A stretch of 64,000 bases of DNA from Rhizobium bangladeshense (GCF_001662075.1 NZ_LYPL01000022.1:16242-80241), one strand, 5' to 3'. Shown: positions 8,139 through 17,180, numbered from the stretch's first letter. Translations and numbers: made by a program. The notes: a model not told the origin generated them from the letters alone.

Positions 8139-9252
8139 CCACGCATCGGACTTCGTCCTGCAGGCCATAAGCTTCGACACTTTGGAGGGCTGGATGGATG
8201 ATGATCCCTCCGGCCTTTTTGAAGTCATGCAATGCTGTCGGCGCCAGATCACCGAGGTCAAACCTTACCGCACCGGTTCGCTCGGCCTGAGTTCGGAGGA
8301 TTTGCTTCCGCTTCTGATCGCCGCCGAAGATTTCACACCGTCCTCTCCCGCATCGGCACGCGGCTTTTTCGAAACACACTGCCGGCCATTCCTGATCCGC
8401 CGCAAGGATGGCAATCCCGGCTTCGTCACCGCCTTCTACGAGCCTGAGATCGAGGTATCAGAAACGCCGGATGCCGTGTTTCGTTTTCCCTTCTATCGCC
8501 GTCCGGACGATCTGATCGATCTCGACGACGGCAATCGCCCCGCCGAACTGGACGAGGCCTATGCGTTCGGTCGCCGCCATCACGACGGCCGCGTCGGCGC
8601 CTATCCGGATCGCCGCGCGATCGACCAGGGTTTCCTCGAAGGCCGCGGCCTTGAAATCGCCTGGGCGAAGTCGAAGGTCGATGTCTTCTTCGTCCATGTG
8701 CAGGGCGCCGCCCGGCTGCGCTACAGAAATGGCCGGATCGGCCGGATCACTTACGCGGCGAAGGCCGGCCATCCCTTCTCGGCGATCGGCAAACTGCTGA
8801 TCGAGCGCGGAGAAATCGACCGAGCGGAGATTTCGATGCAGTCGATCCGCGCCTGGCTGGCGCGCAATCCCGAGCGGGTGGACGAAGTGCTATGGCACAA
8901 CCGCTCCTATATTTTCTTCCGGGAAGCGGCTGTCGCCGATCCTGAAGCTGGTCCGATCGCGGCCGCTAAGGTGCCGCTTCTTGCCAGCCGTTCGCTGGCC
9001 GTCGACCGGCTGATCCATACCTTCGGCTTTCCCTTTTTCATCCGCGCCGAAGGCCTCACCCATCTCGATCAAGGCGCACCTTTCCGCCGGCTGATGTTGG
9101 CGCTCGATACCGGCTCGGCGATCGTCGGGCCGGCGCGCGGCGATATCTTCACCGGCTCGGGGGATATGGCGGGAGAAAGTGCGGGCACTGTCCGCAACGC
9201 CGCCGATTTCACCATCCTCATTCCCAATGCCGCCGCCGGACGATTCGACTGA
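8131..9252 (+). CDS. mltA: MltA-type lytic murein transglycosylase
   Basis: MltA cleaves the MurNAc-GlcNAc bond of peptidoglycan, releasing 1,6-anhydro sugars. The 373-residue protein carries the MltA domain (FVTAFYEPEIEVS near residues 95-107, VQGAARLR near 190) and the C-terminal 3D domain with LDTGSAIVGP and DIFTGSG. With this start, which sits inside the preceding gene, no signal peptide or lipobox is visible, although the substrate is periplasmic. It overlaps the Tim44-like gene by eight bases and the smr gene by one. Confidence 0.9.
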   Translation: MSDHASDFVLQAISFDTLEGWMDDDPSGLFEVMQCCRRQITEVKPYRTGSLGLSSEDLLPLLIAAEDFTPSSPASARGFFETHCRPFLIRRKDGNPGFVTAFYEPEIEVSETPDAVFRFPFYRRPDDLIDLDDGNRPAELDEAYAFGRRHHDGRVGAYPDRRAIDQGFLEGRGLEIAWAKSKVDVFFVHVQGAARLRYRNGRIGRITYAAKAGHPFSAIGKLLIERGEIDRAEISMQSIRAWLARNPERVDEVLWHNRSYIFFREAAVADPEAGPIAAAKVPLLASRSLAVDRLIHTFGFPFFIRAEGLTHLDQGAPFRRLMLALDTGSAIVGPARGDIFTGSGDMAGESAGTVRNAADFTILIPNAAAGRFD

Positions 9253-9821
9253 TGGCCAAGGATCGCAAGCTCAGCGCCGATGAGAGAATCCTCTGGGGCA
9301 AGGTTGCCCGCAGCACGCGGCCGATGCCCGGCAAGGCAGGTGAGTTGAGCGAACTCGATACGTTTCTCGCCGAGACGGAAGCGGCGGCGGAACGGGAGAA
9401 GGCCCAAAAGCAGCTGCCCGCCTCGTTCACGCCGGAACAGCCGGCAACGCCGTCGGCGTCGAAACGGCCGGCCGGGGTGCATCATCCGCTGGAAAAGCCG
9501 GTCAAGCGCAAGATCGCCAAGGGCCGGCTGGCCCTGGAAGCGCGCATCGACCTGCACGGCCTGGTGCAAAGCGAGGCCCATGTCATCCTTCTCGATTTTC
9601 TGATCCGCGCCCATGAGCGCGGCATGCGCCACGTGCTTGTCATCACCGGCAAGGGCAGTTCGATGGGCAGCGCCGGTGCGCTGAAGCGGGCCGTGCCGCT
9701 CTGGTTCTCGAAGCCGGAATTCCGCTACCTGATTTCTTCCTATGAGCCGGCCGCACAGCATCATGGCGGCGAGGGCGCGCTCTATATCCGCCTGGCGCGG
9801 CGGCATGGGGAACGGCCATGA
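9252..9821 (+). CDS. Smr domain protein
   Basis: The Smr domain is an endonuclease-like fold also found at the C-terminus of MutS2. Here it stands alone after a charged N-terminal region of about 85 residues. The domain motifs are IDLHG (near 98-102), TGKG near 134 and HGGEGALYIRL near the end. Length is 189. The function of stand-alone Smr proteins in alphaproteobacteria is not established; nucleic-acid nicking is a family-level guess. Its ATG shares a base with the mltA stop and its end overlaps the HTH gene by four bases. Confidence 0.9.
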   Translation: MAKDRKLSADERILWGKVARSTRPMPGKAGELSELDTFLAETEAAAEREKAQKQLPASFTPEQPATPSASKRPAGVHHPLEKPVKRKIAKGRLALEARIDLHGLVQSEAHVILLDFLIRAHERGMRHVLVITGKGSSMGSAGALKRAVPLWFSKPEFRYLISSYEPAAQHHGGEGALYIRLARRHGERP

Positions 9822-10195
9822 CCCCCTTCGGCGAGGCGGTTCGCCGGCTGAGGGCGCGCAAGGGCGTCTCGCAGAAGGAGATGGCGGAAGCGCTGAACGT
9901 CTCTCCCGCCTATCTCTCGGCGCTCGAACATGGCAAGCGCGGTCTGCCGACATTCGACCTGCTGCAGCGCATCGCCGGCTATTTCAACATCATCTGGGAC
10001 GAGGCCGAGGAACTGTTCCTGCTCGCCCGTTCCTCCGATCCGCGCGTCGTCATCGACACCTCGGGCCTGCCGCCGGAATATACCGAATTTGCCAACCGGC
10101 TGGCCCGGCGGATCCGCGAGCTTGACAGCGCTGAGATCGCCCGGTTATCGGCTCTTCTCGAAAATGGCGGCAAAGGCGACGGAAAAGCGTCATAA
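9818..10195 (+). CDS. XRE-type helix-turn-helix regulator
   Basis: This 125-residue protein has a clean Cro/C1-type HTH (about residues 8-62), with KGVSQKEMAEAL and NVSPAYLSALEHGKRG. The C-terminal extension resembles conserved rhizobial HTH proteins without a known ligand domain. It is the last gene of the tim44-mltA-smr-HTH cluster (ATGA overlap with smr) and may regulate it. Target unknown. Confidence 0.85.
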   Translation: MTPFGEAVRRLRARKGVSQKEMAEALNVSPAYLSALEHGKRGLPTFDLLQRIAGYFNIIWDEAEELFLLARSSDPRVVIDTSGLPPEYTEFANRLARRIRELDSAEIARLSALLENGGKGDGKAS

Positions 10196-10230
10196 TCCCC
10201 TGTTTTATGGCTTGTTCAGGGGACTTGCCA

Positions 10231-10259
10231 TTGGGAACCGGGCTCAAAAAACCTATATA
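10231..10259 (+). promoter_or_regulatory. Possible gyrB promoter
   Basis: A -35-like TTGGGA (10231-10236) and a -10-like TATATA (10254-10259) are spaced 17 bases apart, ending 71 bases before the gyrB ATG. A hairpin CCCCTG/CAGGGG (10197-10222) lies just upstream at the end of the HTH gene. Assigned by eye only. Confidence 0.35.
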
Positions 10260-10330
10260 CGAGGGTAAAGAAAGCCGGTGATTCGCAAGGCGCGCCGCCG
10301 CTTTACGACAACAGGGAAAATCTCGACAGA

Positions 10331-12766
10331 ATGAGCGATACATCCGCGACGGAAAACGGCGTAAGCACCGAATATGGCGCAGATTCCATCAAGGTCCTGA
10401 AGGGCCTCGATGCCGTGCGCAAACGCCCCGGCATGTATATCGGCGATACCGACGACGGATCCGGCCTGCATCACATGGTCTATGAAGTCGTCGACAACGC
10501 GATCGACGAAGCGCTGGCCGGCCATGCCGACATCGTCACCGTCAGCCTCAATCCGGATGGTTCGGTGACGGTCACCGATAACGGCCGCGGCATCCCGACG
10601 GACATCCACACCGGCGAAGGCGTGTCGGCCGCCGAAGTGATCATGACGCAGCTCCATGCCGGCGGCAAATTCGACCAGAATTCCTACAAGGTCTCCGGCG
10701 GTCTGCACGGGGTCGGCGTTTCCGTCGTCAATGCGCTTTCCGTCTGGCTGAAGCTGAAGATCCGCCGCCATGGCAAGATCCATGAAATGAGCTTCACCCA
10801 TGGCGTCGCTGATGCGCCGCTGAAGGTCACGGGCGACGCCCCGGATGCGACCGGCACGGAAGTGAGCTTCATGCCGAGCAGCGAAACCTTCACCATGACC
10901 GAATTCGATTACGGCACGCTGGAGCATCGCCTGCGCGAACTCGCCTTCCTGAATTCCGGCGTGCGGATCCTGCTGAGCGACAAGCGTCATTCCGATATCA
11001 AGCAGGAAGAGATGCGCTATGACGGCGGCCTCGAGGCCTTCGTCGCCTATCTCGACCGCGCCAAGAAGCCGCTCGTCGAAAAGCCGGTCGCCATCCGCGG
11101 CGAAAAGGACGGCATCACCGTCGAGGTGGCGATGTGGTGGAATGACAGCTATCACGAGAACGTGCTCTGCTTCACCAACAATATTCCCCAGCGCGACGGC
11201 GGCACCCATATGGCCGGCTTCCGCGCTGCCTTGACGCGCCAGGTGGTTTCCTATGCCGACAATTCCGGCATCACCAAAAAGGAAAAAGTGACGCTGCAGG
11301 GCGAAGATTGCCGCGAAGGTCTGACGGCGGTCCTTTCGGTTAAGGTGCCCGATCCGAAATTCTCCTCGCAGACCAAGGACAAGCTGGTCTCCTCGGAAGT
11401 CCGTCCTGTTGTCGAAAGTCTCGTCAACGAGGCGCTGAGCACCTGGTTCGAAGAGCATCCGAGCGAAGCCAAGATCCTCGTCGGCAAGGTCGTCGAGGCG
11501 GCAGCCGCACGCGAAGCGGCCCGCAAGGCCCGTGAATTGACCCGCCGCAAGGGCGCCCTTGATATCGCCTCGCTGCCCGGCAAGCTTGCCGACTGCTCCG
11601 AGCGCGATCCGGCAAAATCCGAAGTTTTCCTGGTCGAGGGCGATTCCGCCGGCGGTTCGGCCAAGCAGGGCCGCTCGCGCGAAAACCAGGCGATCCTGCC
11701 TCTGCGCGGCAAGATCCTCAACGTCGAACGCGCCCGTTTCGACAAGATGCTGTCGAGCCAGGAAATCGGCACTCTGATCACGGCACTCGGCACCGGCATC
11801 GGCAAGGACGAGTTCAACGCCGAGAAACTGCGTTATCATAAGATCATCATCATGACGGACGCCGACGTCGACGGCGCCCATATCCGCACCCTGCTGCTCA
11901 CCTTCTTCTTCCGCCAGATGCCGGAGCTGATCGAGCGCGGCCACCTCTACATCGCCCAGCCGCCGCTCTATAAGGTCGCGCGCGGCAAGTCGGTGCAGTA
12001 TCTGAAGGACGAGAAGGCGCTCGAGGAATATCTCATCGCCCAGGGTCTGGAGGATGCCGCCCTGAGGCTCGGCAGCGGCGAGGTCCGCACCGGCCAGGAT
12101 CTGCGCGAGGTCATCCTGGATGCGCTGCGCATGCGCGCTCTGCTCGACAATCTTCATTCGCGCTACAATCGCGCCGTCGTCGAACAGGCGGCAATTGCCG
12201 GCGCCCTCAACGCCGAACTCGTCAGTGACCAGGCAAGAGCCCGGGCATTGGCGAGCGAAGTCGCAAGCCGTCTCGACATCATCGCCGAGGAAACCGAGCG
12301 CGGCTGGCAGGGCGATCTGACCAGCGATGGCGGCCTGCGCCTCGAGCGCATGGTCCGCGGTGTCAAGGAGATCGTCGTGCTCGACATGGCGCTGATCGGC
12401 TCCTCGGACGCCCGGCACATCGATCAGCTGACGTCACGTCTCAAGGAAATCTATCAGACGCCGCCGTCGCTGCATCGGCGCGAAGGCGACATCGGGATTT
12501 CGGGGCCGCGGGCCCTGCTTGATGCGATCTTCGCCAGCGGCCGCAAGGGCCTCACAATGCAGCGCTACAAGGGGCTTGGCGAAATGAACGCCGAGCAGCT
12601 CTGGGAAACGACGCTCGATCCGAACGTCCGTTCGCTGCTGCAGGTCAAGGTCGCGGACGCCACCGATGCTGATGGTCTCTTCGCCCGCCTGATGGGTGAC
12701 GAGGTCGAGCCGCGGCGCGAATTCATCCAGGAGAACGCGCTCAGCGTCGCAAACCTCGATATCTGA
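10331..12766 (+). CDS. gyrB: DNA gyrase subunit B
   Basis: GyrB is the ATPase subunit of gyrase, which introduces negative supercoils. The 811-residue protein has the GHKL ATPase domain (EVVDNAIDEAL, DNGRGIPTD, GGLHGVGVSVVNALS), the transducer, and the TOPRIM domain with EGDSAGGSAKQGR (about 436) and DADVDGAHIRTLL (about 510). It ends in the conserved MQRYKGLGEMN and LWETTLDP. Length is normal. The preceding 135-base spacer probably holds its promoter and a good terminator follows, so it is likely monocistronic. Confidence 0.98.
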   Translation: MSDTSATENGVSTEYGADSIKVLKGLDAVRKRPGMYIGDTDDGSGLHHMVYEVVDNAIDEALAGHADIVTVSLNPDGSVTVTDNGRGIPTDIHTGEGVSAAEVIMTQLHAGGKFDQNSYKVSGGLHGVGVSVVNALSVWLKLKIRRHGKIHEMSFTHGVADAPLKVTGDAPDATGTEVSFMPSSETFTMTEFDYGTLEHRLRELAFLNSGVRILLSDKRHSDIKQEEMRYDGGLEAFVAYLDRAKKPLVEKPVAIRGEKDGITVEVAMWWNDSYHENVLCFTNNIPQRDGGTHMAGFRAALTRQVVSYADNSGITKKEKVTLQGEDCREGLTAVLSVKVPDPKFSSQTKDKLVSSEVRPVVESLVNEALSTWFEEHPSEAKILVGKVVEAAAAREAARKARELTRRKGALDIASLPGKLADCSERDPAKSEVFLVEGDSAGGSAKQGRSRENQAILPLRGKILNVERARFDKMLSSQEIGTLITALGTGIGKDEFNAEKLRYHKIIIMTDADVDGAHIRTLLLTFFFRQMPELIERGHLYIAQPPLYKVARGKSVQYLKDEKALEEYLIAQGLEDAALRLGSGEVRTGQDLREVILDALRMRALLDNLHSRYNRAVVEQAAIAGALNAELVSDQARARALASEVASRLDIIAEETERGWQGDLTSDGGLRLERMVRGVKEIVVLDMALIGSSDARHIDQLTSRLKEIYQTPPSLHRREGDIGISGPRALLDAIFASGRKGLTMQRYKGLGEMNAEQLWETTLDPNVRSLLQVKVADATDADGLFARLMGDEVEPRREFIQENALSVANLDI

Positions 12767-12782
12767 TCAATATTTTCTCAGC

Positions 12783-12818
12783 AAAAGGCCCCGATGTCCT
12801 CGAACTGCGGGGCCTTTT
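12783..12818. terminator. Bidirectional intrinsic terminator, gyrB / nitroreductase
   Basis: An 11-bp perfect stem (AAAAGGCCCCG with CGGGGCCTTTT, loop 14) lies between converging gyrB and the nitroreductase gene. T runs on both strands let it serve both. Confidence 0.88.
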
Positions 12819-12834
12819 GGTTGTCCGGTTTCGC

Positions 12835-13434
12835 TCAGTTCGCGACGAAACGGCCGTTGAAGGCGACTTCGGAGAGCGGCTTGCGCTGGCTGGGGAATTC
12901 GCGCGCCTGGTTGCGTTCGGAAAGGACGCCCTTATCGGCCAGCCGGCCGACGGCGACACCCGCCTCGACCCTGTACCCCTCGGGAATGCCGAAGGTCTTC
13001 ATGATGTCTTCGTGTTTGATGCCGCCCATGCCATGGGCGTAGAAACCGGAGAGACGCGCCTGGAGCGCCAGGTGGCCCCATGCCGCGCCGGCATCGAAGG
13101 AATGTGTGTAGCTCGGCTTTTCCTCGCCGGAACCGGCAGCGCCGGTGAAGCTGCGCGACACGACGAAGATCAGCGCTGACGCATTCTTCGCCCATTCCTG
13201 ATTGGCATTGACGAGCAATGCGACGAATTTCTCCCAATGCTCCGAACCTTTCAGGGCATAGACGAAGCGCCAGGGCTGCTGGTTGGAAGACGACGGCGCC
13301 CAGTGGGCGGCGTCGAGCAGGCTGAGAAGCTGCGCCTCCTCGATGATTTCGCCGGTGAAGGCGCGCGGCGACCAGCGGTCGAGAAACATCGGATCGATGG
13401 GATATTGGGATTCGCGGTTATTGCTCTTTGTCAT
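12835..13434 (-). CDS. Nitroreductase family protein
   Basis: This is an FMN-dependent nitroreductase-family oxidoreductase of 199 residues. The family N-terminus RWSPRAF (about 21-27) and the flavin/phosphate-binding HWAPSSSNQQPWRF (49-62) are clear, and AGAAWGHLALQA and HGMGG follow. The natural substrate (nitro compound, quinone or other) cannot be read from sequence. It is followed upstream on the same strand by a DUF2218 gene with a 42-base gap. Confidence 0.88.
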   Translation of the reverse strand: MTKSNNRESQYPIDPMFLDRWSPRAFTGEIIEEAQLLSLLDAAHWAPSSSNQQPWRFVYALKGSEHWEKFVALLVNANQEWAKNASALIFVVSRSFTGAAGSGEEKPSYTHSFDAGAAWGHLALQARLSGFYAHGMGGIKHEDIMKTFGIPEGYRVEAGVAVGRLADKGVLSERNQAREFPSQRKPLSEVAFNGRFVAN

Positions 13435-13476
13435 GCTTGTTCCGGGGTCGGGGCAGAAATTCGGATCAGGTTCGGG

Positions 13477-13761
13477 TCAGTCCGACCAGACGATGTCGAG
13501 TTCCTCGCGAAAGGCGAAGCGCTTCAGGTGATCGTCGATGACGCCCTGCATCCTTGCTTGCTGCGCGGGGTCGGCGACGGAAAGCATCATGGTCAGGCCC
13601 GCATCATCGGCGGCAAAGGTCACCTCCGCACTATCGCTGAACGGAACCCGGCCCCTGTGCGGGTCAAAATCGACGCTGAACTTGTGGCTCCAATGTTTGC
13701 AAAGCTGCTGCAGGTAGCGGCTTGCATGTTCGGTAGGCACGACGGCTTTGGAGAAGTGCAT
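13477..13761 (-). CDS. DUF2218 family protein
   Basis: This small protein of 94 residues matches the DUF2218 pattern: an N-terminal TEHASRYLQQLCKHWSHKF followed by a beta-rich core and HLKRFAFREEL near the end. Members often sit beside siderophore or metal genes, but no such neighbour is here. No signal peptide or membrane segment is seen. Function unknown. It probably shares a promoter with the nitroreductase gene downstream of it. Confidence 0.75.
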   Translation of the reverse strand: MHFSKAVVPTEHASRYLQQLCKHWSHKFSVDFDPHRGRVPFSDSAEVTFAADDAGLTMMLSVADPAQQARMQGVIDDHLKRFAFREELDIVWSD

Positions 13762-13903
13762 CGGGAAAACTCCATCTCATCCTGGGCTGCGTTGAGAAGT
13801 CATATTTCGCAGCTTCGCTGCCATGGCAAGCGCAGCATCGTCGCAGTCGCCGTGCACAGACTGTTTCCAGAAAGCGGCCTTATGCCGGCGGCAAAGCACT
13901 TTG

Positions 13904-14068
13904 ATGAATCGCGTCAATCGAGTGATCGGATGCTTTTGCCGCCGCATGCTCGACTGGCCGGGCATCGCCGAAACCGTCGATCTCGATCATATCGGCTACT
14001 ACTCGGTGGAAAGCCTCAATCCGACGAAGATCGTTCCCGCCAGCCCTGACCTGTCAGAAATTTTCTAG
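13904..14068 (+). pseudogene. Remnant of a glutathionyl-hydroquinone reductase gene (C-terminal fragment)
   Basis: The frame ending at the TAG at 14066 encodes WPGIAETVDLDHI, then YYSVESLNPTKIVPASPDL. This closely resembles the C-terminal end of YqjG/ECM4-type glutathionyl-hydroquinone reductases (PGVAETV..DHIK..YY...NPTGIVP.GP). Only about 50 codons remain and the bulk of the roughly 320-residue enzyme is missing. A few residues between DHI and YY also seem deleted. I read this as a decayed 3' end left by a deletion. The match is from memory of the family motif. Confidence 0.6.
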
Positions 14069-14162
14069 AAGGCCGTACCGCTTCCCGGCAAAGCCGTAAT
14101 GACACCGATGAATAATTCGTTCATAGGTGATCGCAACTTCGTTTTTGATGAGGAGGAATTCC

Positions 14163-15005
14163 ATGAAGCTGATGCGTGTTGGCGAAGCAGGTCGTGAAAA
14201 ACCGGCACTTCTCGATGCCGATGGCAAAATCCGCGATCTCTCCGGTCATGTCGCCGATATCGGCGGCGAGGCAATCTCGCCGGCGGGCCTGGCAAAGATT
14301 GCGGCGATCGATCCGAACAGCCTTCCCGAACTTGCTCCCGGCCGCATCGGCGCCTGTGTTGCCGGCACCGGAAAATTCATCTGCATCGGCCTCAATTTCT
14401 CCGACCACGCCGCCGAAACCGGCGCCACCGTACCGCCGGAGCCGGTGATCTTCATGAAGGCGACGTCGGCCATAACAGGCCCGAATGACACCGTTCTCAT
14501 CCCGCGCGGTTCGGAAAAGACCGATTGGGAAGTCGAACTCGGCGTCGTCATCGGCAAGACCGCGAAATATGTCACCGAAGCCGACGCGCTCGACTACGTC
14601 GCCGGTTACTGCGTCTCGCACGACGTTTCCGAACGCGCCTTCCAGACGGAACGCGCCGGCCAGTGGACCAAGGGCAAGTCGTGCGACACATTCGGACCGA
14701 TCGGCCCCTGGCTTGTGACCAAGGACGAGATTGCCGACCCGCAGAACCTCGGCATGTGGCTGAAGGTCAACGGCCAGACGATGCAGAACGGCTCCTCGAG
14801 GACGATGGTCTACGGCGTCGCCCACATTGTTTCCTATCTAAGCCAGTTCATGTCGCTGCATCCGGGCGACGTCATCTCGACAGGCACGCCGCCCGGTGTG
14901 GGCATGGGCATGAAGCCGCCGCGCTATCTCCGGGATGGCGATGTCGTCGAGCTCGGCATCGAAGGCCTCGGCAGCCAGAAGCAGAGCTTCGTCGCCGATC
15001 GTTAA
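14163..15005 (+). CDS. Fumarylacetoacetate hydrolase family protein
   Basis: This 280-residue enzyme has the FAH fold, whose members hydrolyse or decarboxylate beta-diketo acids with a divalent metal. Visible motifs are CIGLNFSDHA, the metal-binding EVELGVVIG pair, KSCDTFGPIGPW and ISTGTPPGVGMGMKPP. The short N-terminal domain and length fit the ureidoglycolate-lyase / 2,4-diketo-3-deoxy-L-fuconate hydrolase group of rhizobia; the exact substrate is open. The ATG at 14163 has a strong GAGGAGG ribosome site, better than the upstream in-frame starts. Confidence 0.85.
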   Translation: MKLMRVGEAGREKPALLDADGKIRDLSGHVADIGGEAISPAGLAKIAAIDPNSLPELAPGRIGACVAGTGKFICIGLNFSDHAAETGATVPPEPVIFMKATSAITGPNDTVLIPRGSEKTDWEVELGVVIGKTAKYVTEADALDYVAGYCVSHDVSERAFQTERAGQWTKGKSCDTFGPIGPWLVTKDEIADPQNLGMWLKVNGQTMQNGSSRTMVYGVAHIVSYLSQFMSLHPGDVISTGTPPGVGMGMKPPRYLRDGDVVELGIEGLGSQKQSFVADR

Positions 15006-15099
15006 CGATGCTAACTGCGCTGAAGCTTAAGCTTTCAGTTCTATGGTGATGCCGGGGATCAACACTCTGGCATTTCCTGTGCAGGTTCGGCACGTCCAT

Positions 15100-15112
15100 G
15101 TTGCTGTGCAAC
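15100..15112. promoter_or_regulatory. Short perfect inverted repeat upstream of phaZ
   Basis: GTTGC-TGT-GCAAC lies about 100 bases before the PHB depolymerase gene. PhaR/AniA-type regulators of PHB metabolism bind TGC-rich sequences, so this is a possible operator. The arm is only 5 bp, so chance occurrence is quite possible. The rest of the 203-base gap (15006-15208) shows only an imperfect hairpin at 15013-15040. Confidence 0.25.
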
Positions 15113-15208
15113 AAAAACCTGTTAGTCTGCGTTACGTGCCAGCGTGCGGAAAGACTCGATGTCTATCAATCGACGTCATCTTTTCGATAGAGAAAGGCGG
15201 CGCCTTGT

Positions 15209-16489
15209 ATGTTTTATCAGCTTTATGAATTGAATCATGCTGCCATGGCGCCGTTTCGCGCCGCGGCGGATATCATGCGTTTTGCCTATGCCAATCCGCT
15301 GAACCCGTTTGCCCACACCCCGTTCGGCCGAACGATGGCGGCAAGCCTCGAAATGTTCGAACGCACGACACGCCGCTACGGCAAGCCGGAATTCGGCTTG
15401 AAGCAGACGACGATCGACGACCAGCCGGTTTCCGTGCGTGAAGAGGTCGTCTGGTCGCGCTCCTTCTGCAATCTGCTGCATTTCGCGCGGAACGTTCCGC
15501 CCGGCCGCGCCAGCGACCCGCGCATCCTGATCGTGGCGCCGATGTCCGGGCACTATGCGACGCTGTTGCGTGGCACGGTGGAGGCGCTGCTGCCGAGCGC
15601 CGATGTCTACATCACCGACTGGATCGACGCCCGTATGGTGCCGATGACGGAAGGCACGTTCGATTTCGACGATTATGTCGACTACATCATCGGGATGTTG
15701 CATTTTCTCGGTCACGACACGCATGTTATCGCCGTCTGTCAGCCCTCCGTCCCGGTGCTGGTCGCAGCCGCGGTGATGGAGGAAGCCAACGATCCGCTCT
15801 CGCCATCCTCGATGACGCTGATGGGCGGCCCGATCGATACGCGCATCAATCCGACCGCTGTCAACCAGCTCGCCCAGGAGCGGTCGCTGCAGTGGTTTTC
15901 CGACAATGTCATCATGAATGTGCCCTGGCCGCAGCCGGGCTTCATGCGGCCTGTCTATCCGGGATTCCTGCAGCTTTCCGGCTTCATGTCGATGAACCTC
16001 GACCGGCACCTCGTCGCCCACAAGGAATTCTTCATGCACCTCGTGAAGAACGACGGCGAACCGGAAAAACATCGCGATTTCTATGACGAATATCTGGCGG
16101 TGATGGATTTGACGGCCGAATTCTACCTGCAGACGGTCGAGCAGGTCTTCATGAAGCATTCGCTCCCGAAGGGCGAATTGATGCATCGCGGCAAACGTGT
16201 CGATGCCGCGGCGATCCGCAACGTCGCGCTTCTGACCGTTGAAGGCGAGAATGACGACATCTCGGGCGTCGGCCAGACCAAGGCGGCGCAGACCATCTGC
16301 GTGAACATTCCCGAAGATATGCGCATGCATTATCTCCAGCCGGATGTCGGCCATTACGGTGTTTTCAATGGCTCGCGTTTTCGCCGCGAGATCGCGCCGC
16401 GCATCGTCAATTTCGTCCGCGAGCATTCGCGTGCCGCGCTCAAGCCCCGCCCGGTGCCGCGCGTCATCAAGGGCGGCCGGACGGCGTAA
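15209..16489 (+). CDS. phaZ: Intracellular poly(3-hydroxybutyrate) depolymerase
   Basis: PhaZ mobilises stored PHB granules. The 426-residue protein belongs to the cytoplasmic depolymerase family with a C-terminal PHB_depo_C domain. The nucleophile region reads VCQPSVPVL (near residue 180), where related enzymes use the cysteine. The N-terminus MFYQLYELNHAAMAPFR and the final histidine region VGHYGVFNGSRFR are also typical. There is no signal peptide, which fits the intracellular type. The ATG has an AAAGGCGG ribosome site. PHB cycling is characteristic of rhizobia. Confidence 0.92.
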   Translation: MFYQLYELNHAAMAPFRAAADIMRFAYANPLNPFAHTPFGRTMAASLEMFERTTRRYGKPEFGLKQTTIDDQPVSVREEVVWSRSFCNLLHFARNVPPGRASDPRILIVAPMSGHYATLLRGTVEALLPSADVYITDWIDARMVPMTEGTFDFDDYVDYIIGMLHFLGHDTHVIAVCQPSVPVLVAAAVMEEANDPLSPSSMTLMGGPIDTRINPTAVNQLAQERSLQWFSDNVIMNVPWPQPGFMRPVYPGFLQLSGFMSMNLDRHLVAHKEFFMHLVKNDGEPEKHRDFYDEYLAVMDLTAEFYLQTVEQVFMKHSLPKGELMHRGKRVDAAAIRNVALLTVEGENDDISGVGQTKAAQTICVNIPEDMRMHYLQPDVGHYGVFNGSRFRREIAPRIVNFVREHSRAALKPRPVPRVIKGGRTA

Positions 16490-16632
16490 ATCAGGGCCAG
16501 CTGAATTAGAAAAATGGATTCAAGACCTTGTCCGATTTCGCGGGTAATCGTCTTGAAGCCTGCTATTGCGGTAACCACATCGATTTCAGCGTCCGGCATC
16601 TTGCCGGGCGCAGAACGCGAGGATACCGCACG

Positions 16633-17070
16633 ATGAACCAGTCAGCATTGCTTCGACCGGATTGGACTCCGGCTACCATTGCCCTGATGATTCTCGGCTT
16701 CATGGTTTTCTGGCCTCTGGGTCTGGCCATGCTTGCCTACATCATCTTCGGCGAGCGTCTGCGCGGCTTCAAGCGCGACGTAAACCAGGCGACCGACGGC
16801 TTCTTTGCCTCCTGCCGCCGTTCGCATGCCCATCACCGCCCGCATTTCTCGACCGGCAACGTCGCCTTCGACGACTGGCGTAAGGCCGAACTCGACCGGA
16901 TCGAGGAAGAGCGCCGCAAGCTGGACGAAATGCGCAAGGAATTCGATGAGTATCTGCGTGAACTCCGCCGCGCCAAGGACCAGGAAGAGTTCGATCGTTT
17001 CATGCGTGACCGCAAGAATACCAAGCGCGACGATAACGGCGGCCCGATCGCGGAATTTCAGACGCCGTGA
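16633..17070 (+). CDS. DUF2852 family membrane protein
   Basis: This 145-residue protein is of unknown function. It has one strong membrane segment (about 18-40, with FMVFWPLGLAMLAYIIF). A histidine/arginine-rich stretch (SCRRSHAHHRPH near 58-69) follows, then a long charged helix likely to be a coiled coil (about 78-130). I start it at the ATG at 16633, where the conserved region begins. It ends in a clear terminator and appears monocistronic. The family is largely alphaproteobacterial. Confidence 0.8.
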   Translation: MNQSALLRPDWTPATIALMILGFMVFWPLGLAMLAYIIFGERLRGFKRDVNQATDGFFASCRRSHAHHRPHFSTGNVAFDDWRKAELDRIEEERRKLDEMRKEFDEYLRELRRAKDQEEFDRFMRDRKNTKRDDNGGPIAEFQTP

Positions 17071-17092
17071 GCGGTTGAGTGATGAAGCGATG

Positions 17093-17120
17093 ACCGGCAT
17101 CTTGACCGATGCCGGTTTTT
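17093..17120 (+). terminator. Intrinsic terminator after the DUF2852 gene
   Basis: A 9-bp stem (ACCGGCATC with GATGCCGGT, loop 6) runs directly into TTTTT. It lies 22 bases after the DUF2852 stop codon. Confidence 0.85.
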
Positions 17121-17180
17121 GCATGTCTGCCTGCCGGGCAATCGTTTAGATTCGCCGCCGAATCGTATAGAAAACACCCC

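Noticed and set aside
10253..12418. Open frame of about 720 codons on the minus strand
   Set aside because: It is entirely antisense to gyrB, whose motifs are unmistakable. Long antisense frames are common in GC-rich DNA with strong third-position bias, and the translation shows no known domain.
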